A program made the translations under genes and the position numbers. The notes under the pieces are model-generated. The model did not search any database, was not told where the DNA came from, and saw only the letters and a program-made list of their open reading frames with translations. DNA of 64,000 nucleotides. It comes from Pseudomonas sp. H9 (GTDB lineage: Bacteria > Pseudomonadota > Gammaproteobacteria > Pseudomonadales > Pseudomonadaceae). Below are positions 58,201-64,000 of the stretch, one piece after another; within the stretch, counting starts at the first letter, position 1, and each line of letters begins with the position of its first letter. Location: the NCBI RefSeq assembly GCF_004353925.1, contig NZ_SMOK01000007.1, positions 124,001 through 188,000 on the forward strand. The letters run 5' to 3'.

Positions 58201-59225
58201 CGCTCATACTGGGCACGGCTGTAGCGCGGGTGCAAAGCCGACAGTTTGATCGAGATGCCCGGACCTTCATAAATGCCGCGGCCGTGCGAGGCTTTGCCGA
58301 TCGAGTGGATCGCTTGCTCGTAAGAGGCCAGGTATTTCTGTGCGTCGTGCTCAGTCAGTGCCGCTTCACCGAGCATGTCGTAGGAGTAGCGGAAGCCTTT
58401 GGCTTCGAATTTGCTGGCGTTGGCCAGGGCTTCGGCAATGGTTTCACCGGTAACGAACTGCTCGCCCATCAGGCGCATGGCCATGTCGACGCCCTTGCGG
58501 ATCATCGGCTCGCCACTCTTGCCGATGATGCGGCTGAGCGAGGAGGTCAGGCCGGATTCGTTGTGAGTCGAGACCAGCTTGCCGGTCAGCAGCAGGCCCC
58601 AGGTGGCAGCGTTGACGAACAACGACGGGCTGTTGCCCAGGTGCGGCTGCCAGTTGCCGGTGCTGATCTTGTCGCGGATCAGGGCGTCGCGGGTGCCTTT
58701 GTCCGGGATCCGCAGCAGGGCTTCGGCCAGGCACATCAGGGCTACGCCTTCCTGGGACGACAGAGAGAACTCTTGCAGCAGCCCCTGAACGATACCGGCA
58801 CGGCCGCCAGCGCTCTTCTGGTTACGCAGTTTTTCAGCAATGCCAGCGGCCAGTTTGTTGGTGGCTTCGGCCATGGCGGCAGGCAAGCGTGCCTGCTCCA
58901 GCAGCATAGGAACCACTTCTGGCTCTGGGCGGCGGTAGGCGGCAGTGATGGCCGAACGCAGTACCGACTGCGGCAGGATGCTTTCGGCGAACTCGAGGAA
59001 GCACTGGTGAGCGTGATCGCCTGGAACTTCGCCGACTTCATCACCATTGCTGGCGGACTGACCGTTGAGTTCGGTCAGGGTGGCACCACCCTCGAGCTTC
59101 TCCAGGTAATTGAAGATCGCTTGCTTGATCAACCAGTGCGGCGTGCGGTCGATGGACTGCGCTGCTGCCTTGAGTCGCTCACGGGTAGGGTCGTCAAGTT
59201 TGACCCCAAGGGTGGTCGTCGCCAT
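55272..59225 (-). CDS. putA: Bifunctional proline dehydrogenase / P5C dehydrogenase and repressor PutA
   Basis: The 1317-residue trifunctional protein turns proline into glutamate in two steps. Residues 1-47 are a ribbon-helix-helix DNA-binding domain (TTTLGVKLDDPTRERLKAA). The proline dehydrogenase barrel lies at about 260-570 (IKLSALHPRYSRAQ, RLVKGAYWDSEIK). The aldehyde dehydrogenase domain at about 650-1110 has VCISPWNFPLAIF, LIAETGGQNAMIV and catalytic Cys915 (SAGQRCSALR). A C-terminal ALDH-like domain follows. PutA leaves the DNA for the membrane when proline is present, so it should repress putA and putP itself through the region 59226-59578. Confidence 0.97.
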   Translation of the reverse strand: MATTTLGVKLDDPTRERLKAAAQSIDRTPHWLIKQAIFNYLEKLEGGATLTELNGQSASNGDEVGEVPGDHAHQCFLEFAESILPQSVLRSAITAAYRRPEPEVVPMLLEQARLPAAMAEATNKLAAGIAEKLRNQKSAGGRAGIVQGLLQEFSLSSQEGVALMCLAEALLRIPDKGTRDALIRDKISTGNWQPHLGNSPSLFVNAATWGLLLTGKLVSTHNESGLTSSLSRIIGKSGEPMIRKGVDMAMRLMGEQFVTGETIAEALANASKFEAKGFRYSYDMLGEAALTEHDAQKYLASYEQAIHSIGKASHGRGIYEGPGISIKLSALHPRYSRAQYERVMEELYPRLLSLTLLAKQYDIGLNIDAEEADRLELSLDLLERLCFEPQLTGWNGIGFVIQAYQKRCPYVIDYVIDLARRSRHRLMIRLVKGAYWDSEIKRAQVEGLEGYPVYTRKVYTDVSYIACARKLLSVPEVIYPQFATHNAHTLSAIYHIAGQNYYPGQYEFQCLHGMGEPLYEQVVGKVADGKLNRPCRVYAPVGTHETLLAYLVRRLLENGANTSFVNRIADQSISIQELVADPVATIEQMATQEGNFGLPHPRIPLPRDLYGAERANSAGIDMANEHRLASLSCALLASAHNDWKAAPMLGCDSSNEPAAAVLNPSDHRDVVGHVQEATVADVDNAIQCALKAAPIWQATPPAERAAILERAADLMEADIQPLMGLLAREAGKTFANAIAEVREAVDFLRYYAVQARNDFSNDAHRPLGPVVCISPWNFPLAIFSGQVAAALAAGNPVLAKPAEQTPLVAAQAVRLLLEAGIPEGVVQLLPGRGETVGARLVGDDRVKGVMFTGSTEVARLLQRNIAGRLDAQGRPIPLIAETGGQNAMIVDSSALTEQVVIDVVSSAFDSAGQRCSALRVLCLQEDSADRVIEMLKGAMAESRLGNPERLNVDIGPVIDAEAKAGIEKHIQGMRDKGRSVYQIAIADGEEIKRGTFVMPTLIELESFDELQREIFGPVLHVVRYNRKNLDQLIEQINASGYGLTLGVHTRIDETIAKVIDNVNAGNVYVNRNIVGAVVGVQPFGGEGLSGTGPKAGGPLYLYRLLSTRPADAIEQSFQRTDGDNTPDTRLRDELSKPLQALKTWAASNQLNELGSLCEQFAKQSQSGISRLLAGPTGERNSYTILPREHVLCLAEVEADLLTQLAAVLAVGSSAVWPEGELTKTLRNRLPKEVQTRIKLVGDWTKDEVVFDAVLHHGHSDQLRAVCEQVAKRAGAIVGVHGLSSGETSIALERLVIERALSVNTAAAGGNASLMTIG

Positions 59226-59295
59226 TTCTTATCCTCATTATTGCCACAGGCTGTGGCGTAAGCTAGCGTCAAGATTAGCCGCGCGCGTATTTGGG

Positions 59296-59531
59296 TGCAA
59301 CCTAGTGCAACCCAAATTGTGTAGGAAAAAAGTGCAGCTCGTCCGGAGGGTAAAACCTTGCCGGATGAATGGTTGCTTATGGTGCACTTTCTTCTGTTGG
59401 TGGCGCTTTTTGCTCCAAAAAGGAGCAAAAAACCGCTGATGCGCAAAAAATCCGACGAGGTGCAACTGTATTGTAAAAACTGGTTGCACCTACTTTGCGT
59501 TGTTGCATAGGATTCGCGGCCTGGGTGCAAC
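59296..59531. promoter_or_regulatory. put control region with six PutA-type boxes
   Basis: The 353-base gap between divergent putA and putP has exact GTTGCA boxes, or the complement TGCAAC, at 59296, 59306, 59461, 59483, 59502 and 59526. The first two are ten bases apart, one helical turn. GTTGCA is the core bound by the ribbon-helix-helix domain of E. coli PutA. Binding here is inferred. Confidence 0.75.
59407..59431. repeat. 25-base inverted repeat in the put control region
   Basis: Two perfect ten-base arms, TTTTTGCTCC and GGAGCAAAAA, surround AAAAA. It lies between the two groups of PutA-type boxes. It may be an operator or a bent-DNA spot; the stem is mostly A-T and weak as a terminator. 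Confidence 0.75.
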
Positions 59532-59578
59532 CTCCTCGGAGGCTGTCGCTACATAAAAACAAACGCCAGGGCGCAACA

Positions 59579-61063
59579 ATGAGTGTAAGCAATCCAACCT
59601 TGATCACTTTCGTGATCTATATCGCGGCAATGGTGCTGATCGGCTTCATGGCCTATCGCTCCACCAACAACCTTTCTGACTACATCCTTGGTGGTCGTAG
59701 CCTGGGCAGCGTTGTAACTGCACTCTCGGCCGGTGCCTCGGACATGAGCGGCTGGTTGCTGATGGGCCTGCCGGGCGCCATCTATATGTCGGGTCTGTCG
59801 GAAAGCTGGATCGCCATCGGTCTGATCGTCGGCGCCTATCTGAACTGGCTGTTCGTTGCTGGCCGTCTGCGTGTGCAGACTGAGCACAACGGCGATGCCT
59901 TGACCCTGCCGGACTACTTCTCCAGCCGTTTTGAAGACAAGAGCGGGCTGCTGCGGATCATCTCCGCGGTGGTGATCCTGGTGTTCTTCACCATCTATTG
60001 CGCTTCCGGCATCGTTGCCGGTGCCCGCCTGTTCGAAAGCACCTTCGGCATGTCCTATGAGACTGCGCTGTGGGCGGGTGCTGCGGCGACCATCGCCTAC
60101 ACCTTCGTAGGTGGCTTCCTGGCGGTGAGCTGGACCGATACCGTCCAGGCCACCCTAATGATCTTTGCCCTGATCCTGACCCCGGTGATCGTACTGATCG
60201 CTACCGGCGGCTTCGATACCACCTTCGCTGCGATCGAGCTGAAGGATGCGGGCAACTTCGACATGCTCAAAGGCACCACCTTCATCGGCATCATCTCGCT
60301 CATGGGTTGGGGTCTGGGCTACTTCGGTCAGCCGCACATCCTGGCGCGTTTCATGGCTGCCGACTCGGTTAAATCGATCGCCAACGCTCGCCGTATCTCC
60401 ATGACCTGGATGATCCTCTGCCTGGTCGGTACCTGTGCGGTAGGCTTCTTCGGTATCGCTTACTTCTCGGCGCATCCTGAAGTTGCTGGCCCGGTTAACG
60501 AGAACCATGAGCGTGTGTTCATCGAACTGGCCAAGATCCTGTTCAACCCATGGATCGCTGGTGTGCTGCTGTCGGCCATTCTGGCGGCGGTCATGAGTAC
60601 CTTGAGCTGCCAGCTGCTGGTGTGCTCCAGCGCCCTGACCGAAGACTTCTACAAGACCTTCCTGCGCAAAACTGCTTCGCAGGTAGAGCTGGTCTGGGTC
60701 GGCCGCGCCATGGTGCTGCTGGTTGCTGTGGTTGCGATCCTGATTGCCTCCAACCCTGAGAACCGTGTTCTGGGTCTGGTCAGCTATGCCTGGGCAGGTT
60801 TCGGTGCTGCCTTCGGTCCGGTTGTACTGATCTCGGTACTGTGGAAGGGCATGACTCGTAACGGTGCGCTGGCCGGTATCCTGGTTGGTGCAATCACTGT
60901 CGTGGTGTGGAAACACTTCGCCATCTGGGGTCTGTACGAAATTATCCCGGGCTTCATCCTTGGCGCCCTGGCTATTTACTTCGTCAGTAAGGCGGGTAGC
61001 CCGTCGGCGGCGATGGTTTCGCGTTTCGAAGCTGCAGACCAGGCGTTCAAGGTCGGTCACTAA
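59579..61063 (+). CDS. putP: Sodium/proline symporter PutP
   Basis: The 494-residue protein starts at ATG 59579; a longer in-frame reading from 59495 crosses PutA-type boxes and is rejected. It has thirteen predicted helices, as the SSS family does. Signature parts are the early SDYILGGRSLGSVVTALSAG, SDMSGWLLMGLPGAIYMSG, the GWGLGYFGQPHILARFMA and SAILAAVMSTLSCQLLVCSS, which line the Na+ and proline sites. It imports proline with Na+ and is divergent from putA, which degrades it. A terminator follows. Confidence 0.96.
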   Translation: MSVSNPTLITFVIYIAAMVLIGFMAYRSTNNLSDYILGGRSLGSVVTALSAGASDMSGWLLMGLPGAIYMSGLSESWIAIGLIVGAYLNWLFVAGRLRVQTEHNGDALTLPDYFSSRFEDKSGLLRIISAVVILVFFTIYCASGIVAGARLFESTFGMSYETALWAGAAATIAYTFVGGFLAVSWTDTVQATLMIFALILTPVIVLIATGGFDTTFAAIELKDAGNFDMLKGTTFIGIISLMGWGLGYFGQPHILARFMAADSVKSIANARRISMTWMILCLVGTCAVGFFGIAYFSAHPEVAGPVNENHERVFIELAKILFNPWIAGVLLSAILAAVMSTLSCQLLVCSSALTEDFYKTFLRKTASQVELVWVGRAMVLLVAVVAILIASNPENRVLGLVSYAWAGFGAAFGPVVLISVLWKGMTRNGALAGILVGAITVVVWKHFAIWGLYEIIPGFILGALAIYFVSKAGSPSAAMVSRFEAADQAFKVGH

Positions 61064-61089
61064 TCGACTGCTGAGCTTCGCCTGAAAAC

Positions 61090-61124
61090 GGCCCGGCCTT
61101 CTCTGAAGGTCGGGCCATTTTTTT
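61090..61124 (+). terminator. Rho-independent terminator of putP
   Basis: A stem GGCCCGGCCTT/AAGGTCGGGCC with a five-base loop (one wobble pair) is followed by ATTTTTTTG, 27 bases after the stop. Confidence 0.92.
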
Positions 61125-61126
61125 GT

Positions 61127-61196
61127 GTGGGAGCGGGCTTGCCCCGCGATTGCGGGCCGTCAGTCATATCGCATCGCGGGGCAAGCCCGCTCCCAC
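61127..61196. repeat. REP pair, reverse-forward
   Basis: Two main-type REP copies in outward arrangement lie between the putP terminator and rlmJ. Confidence 0.93.
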
Positions 61197-61289
61197 ATGG
61201 ATCTGCACAGATTCAGGGTTGCTGAGCAAGCCGGTTGCTCCCATAGCGCTACGCGACAAGGTAAACTGCACCGTCTTGCAGGAGTTGCC

Positions 61290-62126
61290 ATGAACTATCG
61301 TCACGCCTTTCACGCCGGCAACCACGCCGACGTCTTCAAACACCTCGTTTTGACCCGACTGATCGCGCTGATGTCGCGCAAAGAGCAGCCGTTCGCCTAC
61401 CTCGATACGCATGCTGGCCTTGGCCTGTATGACTTGCAGGGTGATCAGGCAACGCGCACCGGCGAGTGGATCGAAGGTATCGGGCGGCTTTGGGGGCGTG
61501 ATGATCTTCCGGAGGTTACGGCTGACTATCTGCGCATCCTGCGTAAGCTGAACCCTGACGGTGAGTTGCGTTATTACCCAGGGTCCCCTGAGCTGGCCCG
61601 GCGTCTCGCGCGCCAGCAAGATCGCGTGCTGCTGAACGAGAAGCACCCTGAAGACGGGCGCATGCTCAAAGAAAATATGAAGAAGGATCCGCGGGTCACT
61701 GTGCACCTGGGCGAAGGCTGGCACGTGCCGCGGGCGCTGCTGCCTGTACAGGAAAAGCGCGCCGTGATGCTGATTGACCCGCCGTTCGAAAAAGCAGATG
61801 AGCTCAAGCGCTGCACGGTGGCGATGAAAGAAGCCATCGGCCGTATGCGCCAGACGGTCGCAGCTATCTGGTATCCGATCAAAGATCAGCGCCAGTTGGT
61901 GCGTTTTTATCAGGATCTGACCAGCACCGGCGCGCCGAAGCTGCTGCGGGTCGAGCTGTATGTACATCCTCAGGACAGCCCGCAAGGCCTTAATGGTTCG
62001 GGGCTGGCCATCGCTAACCCACCATGGGGGCTGGAAGATGAGCTGCGCGAGCTGTTGCCATGGCTGTCCCAGGTGCTGGCCCAGACTCAGGGCAGCTGGC
62101 GTATGGACTGGCTGATCGCTGAATAA
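61290..62126 (+). CDS. rlmJ: 23S rRNA m6A2030 methyltransferase RlmJ
   Basis: The 278-residue protein starts at ATG 61290 behind AGGAG. It opens with MNYRHAFHAGNHADVFKHL, the RlmJ (YhiR) signature. The methyltransferase fold has LDTHAGLGLYDL as the SAM motif and the catalytic MLIDPPFE (DPPF). RlmJ methylates A2030 of 23S rRNA during ribosome assembly. A longer in-frame reading from 61125 crosses the REP pair and is rejected. It stands between two REP pairs. Confidence 0.95.
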   Translation: MNYRHAFHAGNHADVFKHLVLTRLIALMSRKEQPFAYLDTHAGLGLYDLQGDQATRTGEWIEGIGRLWGRDDLPEVTADYLRILRKLNPDGELRYYPGSPELARRLARQQDRVLLNEKHPEDGRMLKENMKKDPRVTVHLGEGWHVPRALLPVQEKRAVMLIDPPFEKADELKRCTVAMKEAIGRMRQTVAAIWYPIKDQRQLVRFYQDLTSTGAPKLLRVELYVHPQDSPQGLNGSGLAIANPPWGLEDELRELLPWLSQVLAQTQGSWRMDWLIAE

Positions 62127-62132
62127 CGCATC

Positions 62133-62204
62133 GGTGGGAGCGGGCTTGCCCCGCGACAGAATGTAACTGCGTCGCAACAATCGCGGGGCAAGCCCGCTCC
62201 CACA
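62133..62204. repeat. REP pair, reverse-forward
   Basis: Two main-type REP copies lie between rlmJ and the carbamoyltransferase. The right copy ends only nine bases before a -10 box. Confidence 0.93.
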
Positions 62205-62212
62205 CTTTACGT

Positions 62213-62218
62213 TATAAT
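62213..62218 (+). promoter_or_regulatory. Promoter -10 box before the carbamoyltransferase
   Basis: TATAAT at 62213-62218 is a perfect -10 box. The -35 position falls inside the end of the REP (around 62190), with no good match. Transcription would begin near 62225, with a GC-rich hairpin (GCGCTGGCC-type, around 62234-62261) in the leader. Confidence 0.55.
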
Positions 62219-62287
62219 CCCGCTCTTTCGTTGCCGCTCGCCCCAAGGGGCCAGGGCGCATATTTACAGTTTGAAGAGGCTAGACCC

Positions 62288-64000
62288 TTGGCATTGACGA
62301 TTCTTGGCCTGTCCGGCGCCCTTAGCCATGATCCTTCCGCGGCCCTGTACATCGACGGCAAGCTGATTGCCGCCGCTGAAGAAGAGCGCTTCGTGCGCGA
62401 CAAACATGCAAAGAACCGCATGCCCTACGAATCGGCGAAGTTCTGCCTGGAACAGGCGGGTATCAAGCCGTCTGACGTAGACGTGGTGGCCATTCCGTTT
62501 GCCCCGATCAGCCTGTTTGGCAAGGCGCGCTGGCACTACGCCAAGCGTTACTGGTACGCCCCGGACCGCGCGCTGGACGCGATCCTGATGGGCAACCGTC
62601 GCTATAAGCGCTACCGCAAGAAAATCGTCTGGTGCCTGGAGCAACTGGGTTTCGATCCGAAAAAAGTGAAGATCGAGCCGGTTGAGCATCACCTGGCGCA
62701 CGCCTCCAGTGCCTATCACTGCTCGGGCTTCAAGGAAAAAACCGCGATTCTCGGCATCGATGGTAAAGGCGAGTACGCCACAACCTTCTTCGGCTACGGC
62801 GAAAACGGCAAGATCCACAAGATCAAGGAATTCTTCGATCCAGACTCGCTGGGCGGTCTGTATGGTGCGATCACCGAGTTCCTTGGCTTCGAAATGCTCG
62901 ATGGCGAGTTCAAGGTCATGGGCATGGCGCCGTACGGCGACGCCAGCAAATATGACTTCTCGCGTCTGGCCAGCTTTGAGAACGGTGAGCTGGTCATCAA
63001 CACCGACTATGCAAACGTTATCGGCCTGCGCCGCTACAAAGAGAAAGGCAAAGGCTTCTACTTTTCGCCGAAGCTGATCGAATGGCTGGGCCCCAAGCGC
63101 GAAGGCGACATCGCCGATGAGCCGTACATTCACTATGCGGCCAGCATGCAGGCGCTGTTCGAGAAGATCGCCTTGCAGATGATCGACCACTACCTGGGCG
63201 ACATCCTCAAGGAAACCGGCAAGCTGGCCTTCGCGGGCGGCTGCGCACTGAACGTCAAACTCAACCAGAAGATCATCGCTCGTCCTGATCTGAAAGAGCT
63301 GTTCGTTCAGCCGGCCTCCGGCGACGCCGGTACTGCGGTCGGTGCGGCAGCCTATGTTTCCCACGCCCGCGGTGTGCCGGTCGAGAAGATGGAGCACGTC
63401 TACCTCGGCCCTGCGTACTCCAACGAGGACGTGATCGCCGCCTGTGCCCGTCACCCGAGCCAGCCGAAATGGCGCAAGCTTGAGAACATGCCTGAGCAGA
63501 TCGCCAAGATCATGGTCGATGGCAACCCGGTGGCCTGGTTCCAAGGCCGCATGGAGTTCGGTCCGCGTGCCCTGGGTGGTCGTTCGATCATTGGTTGCCC
63601 AAGCGTGGCCGGCGTAGCCGACCGCATCAACCACCAGATCAAGTTCCGCGAGCGCTGGAGGCCTTTCTGCCCGTCGATGCTCGACACTGTCGCTCCGCAG
63701 ATGATCAAGATCGATCACCCGGCGCCGTTCATGACCTTCACCTTCGAAGTGGCTGAAGAGTGGAAAACCCGTGTGCCGGAAGTCGTTCACGAAGACGGCA
63801 CCTCGCGTGCCCAAGTGCTCAAGCGCGAATACAACCCGCGCTACTACGACATGATGAAAGCGCTGGAAGACCTGACCGGCAACGGTGTGTCGCTCAATAC
63901 GTCGCTCAACCGCCGTGGCGAGCCGATGATCTGCTCGCCAACTGACGCGCTGAACATGTTCTTTGGTTCGGACCTTCAGTACCTGATCATGGAAGACATT
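62288..64000 (+). CDS. Carbamoyltransferase, NodU/CmcH family (partial, 3' end missing)
   Basis: The gene starts at TTG 62288 with AGAGG eight bases upstream and runs open to the window end (571 codons). It begins MALTILGLSGALSHDPSAAL, with EEERFVRDKHAKNRMP, HHLAHASSAYHCSGF and ILGIDGKGEYATTFF of the ASKHA kinase-like fold, then LAFAGGCALNVKLNQKI, RMEFGPRALGGRSIIGCP and a C-terminal NTSLNRRGEPM. Members transfer carbamoyl from carbamoyl phosphate to hydroxyl groups. In pseudomonads a gene of this type at this position carbamoylates a heptose of the LPS core (WapO); that role is inferred. The opposite strand has a long spurious reading frame. Confidence 0.92.
   Translation, partial: MALTILGLSGALSHDPSAALYIDGKLIAAAEEERFVRDKHAKNRMPYESAKFCLEQAGIKPSDVDVVAIPFAPISLFGKARWHYAKRYWYAPDRALDAILMGNRRYKRYRKKIVWCLEQLGFDPKKVKIEPVEHHLAHASSAYHCSGFKEKTAILGIDGKGEYATTFFGYGENGKIHKIKEFFDPDSLGGLYGAITEFLGFEMLDGEFKVMGMAPYGDASKYDFSRLASFENGELVINTDYANVIGLRRYKEKGKGFYFSPKLIEWLGPKREGDIADEPYIHYAASMQALFEKIALQMIDHYLGDILKETGKLAFAGGCALNVKLNQKIIARPDLKELFVQPASGDAGTAVGAAAYVSHARGVPVEKMEHVYLGPAYSNEDVIAACARHPSQPKWRKLENMPEQIAKIMVDGNPVAWFQGRMEFGPRALGGRSIIGCPSVAGVADRINHQIKFRERWRPFCPSMLDTVAPQMIKIDHPAPFMTFTFEVAEEWKTRVPEVVHEDGTSRAQVLKREYNPRYYDMMKALEDLTGNGVSLNTSLNRRGEPMICSPTDALNMFFGSDLQYLIMEDI

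Noticed and set aside
57594..59261. Long open frames on the plus strand opposite putA (also 55386-57587)
   Set aside because: They result from GC-rich codon use of putA and show no recognisable domain.
62264..63814. Long open frame on the minus strand (516 codons)
   Set aside because: It is the antisense shadow of the carbamoyltransferase, whose motifs are clear on the plus strand.

Overview
The window is a 64 kb piece of a chromosome from a fluorescent pseudomonad, most likely of the Pseudomonas putida group. The evidence is the high GC content, the gene content and order (pilI-pilJ-chpA, bioA, ahcY/metF, metK, tkt-epd-pgk-fba, a CfcR-type response regulator, putA/putP), and many Pseudomonas-type REP palindromes in the gaps. 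I found no rRNA, tRNA, CRISPR array, prophage or insertion sequence. The only mobile-element-related gene is a domesticated REP-associated transposase (RAYT).

Layout: 1-8113 holds the end of a pili-type chemosensory operon (CheW adaptor, receptor PilJ, the very large hybrid kinase ChpA, a second CheW-like protein). 8169-14061 holds a hemolysin III-family membrane protein, rsmE, bioA, an exported flavin amine oxidase and a cytochrome b561/YceI pair. 14188-19185 holds an RhlE-type RNA helicase, an orphan periplasmic binding protein, an orphan glycosyltransferase-like gene and metF. 19294-20903 holds ahcY with its promoter and an SAH riboswitch. 21012-28277 holds a thioesterase, a Na+/H+ antiporter, a DMT transporter, a MAPEG protein, mltA, a lipid-anchored cytochrome c, a DUF1090 protein and ligB. 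28497-30766 is an ArsR-methyltransferase regulator/metK operon with a perfect palindromic operator. 30962-37122 is a central carbon cluster (tkt, epd, pgk, two small lipoproteins, fba). 37339-52955 holds the c-di-GMP protein CfcR, small enzymes, a YccS-like transporter, a BaiN-type flavoprotein, dbpA, an MFS pump, a TldE/TldD-like pair and an acyl-CoA dehydrogenase. 53384-55181 is a small variable islet (DUF3077 gene, RAYT, membrane protein). 55272-61063 is the divergent putA/putP pair, then rlmJ, and finally a carbamoyltransferase that runs off the end.

Several genes work together. metF, ahcY and metK belong to the methionine/SAM cycle and lie within 12 kb; ahcY is read by an SAH-sensing RNA, while metK follows an ArsR-family repressor. 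tkt, epd, pgk and fba serve the pentose phosphate pathway, gluconeogenesis and the entry to pyridoxal phosphate. putA and putP import and degrade proline, and their shared control region is full of GTTGCA boxes.

I found no clearly new multi-gene system. The most notable items are: REP pairs at 7 of 9 convergent gene junctions (the other two have no gap); a RAYT flanked by a REP subtype different from the rest; a BIME with matching changes in both copies; a ChpA with seven Hpt-like modules, one carrying Gln and one Thr at the phospho-site; the SAH riboswitch with a clear promoter; the palindrome before the regulator-metK operon; and a structured leader before the DUF3077 gene. Starts were chosen by ribosome binding site, signal peptide or family N-terminus. 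Family names come from recognition of motifs, not from a database search.
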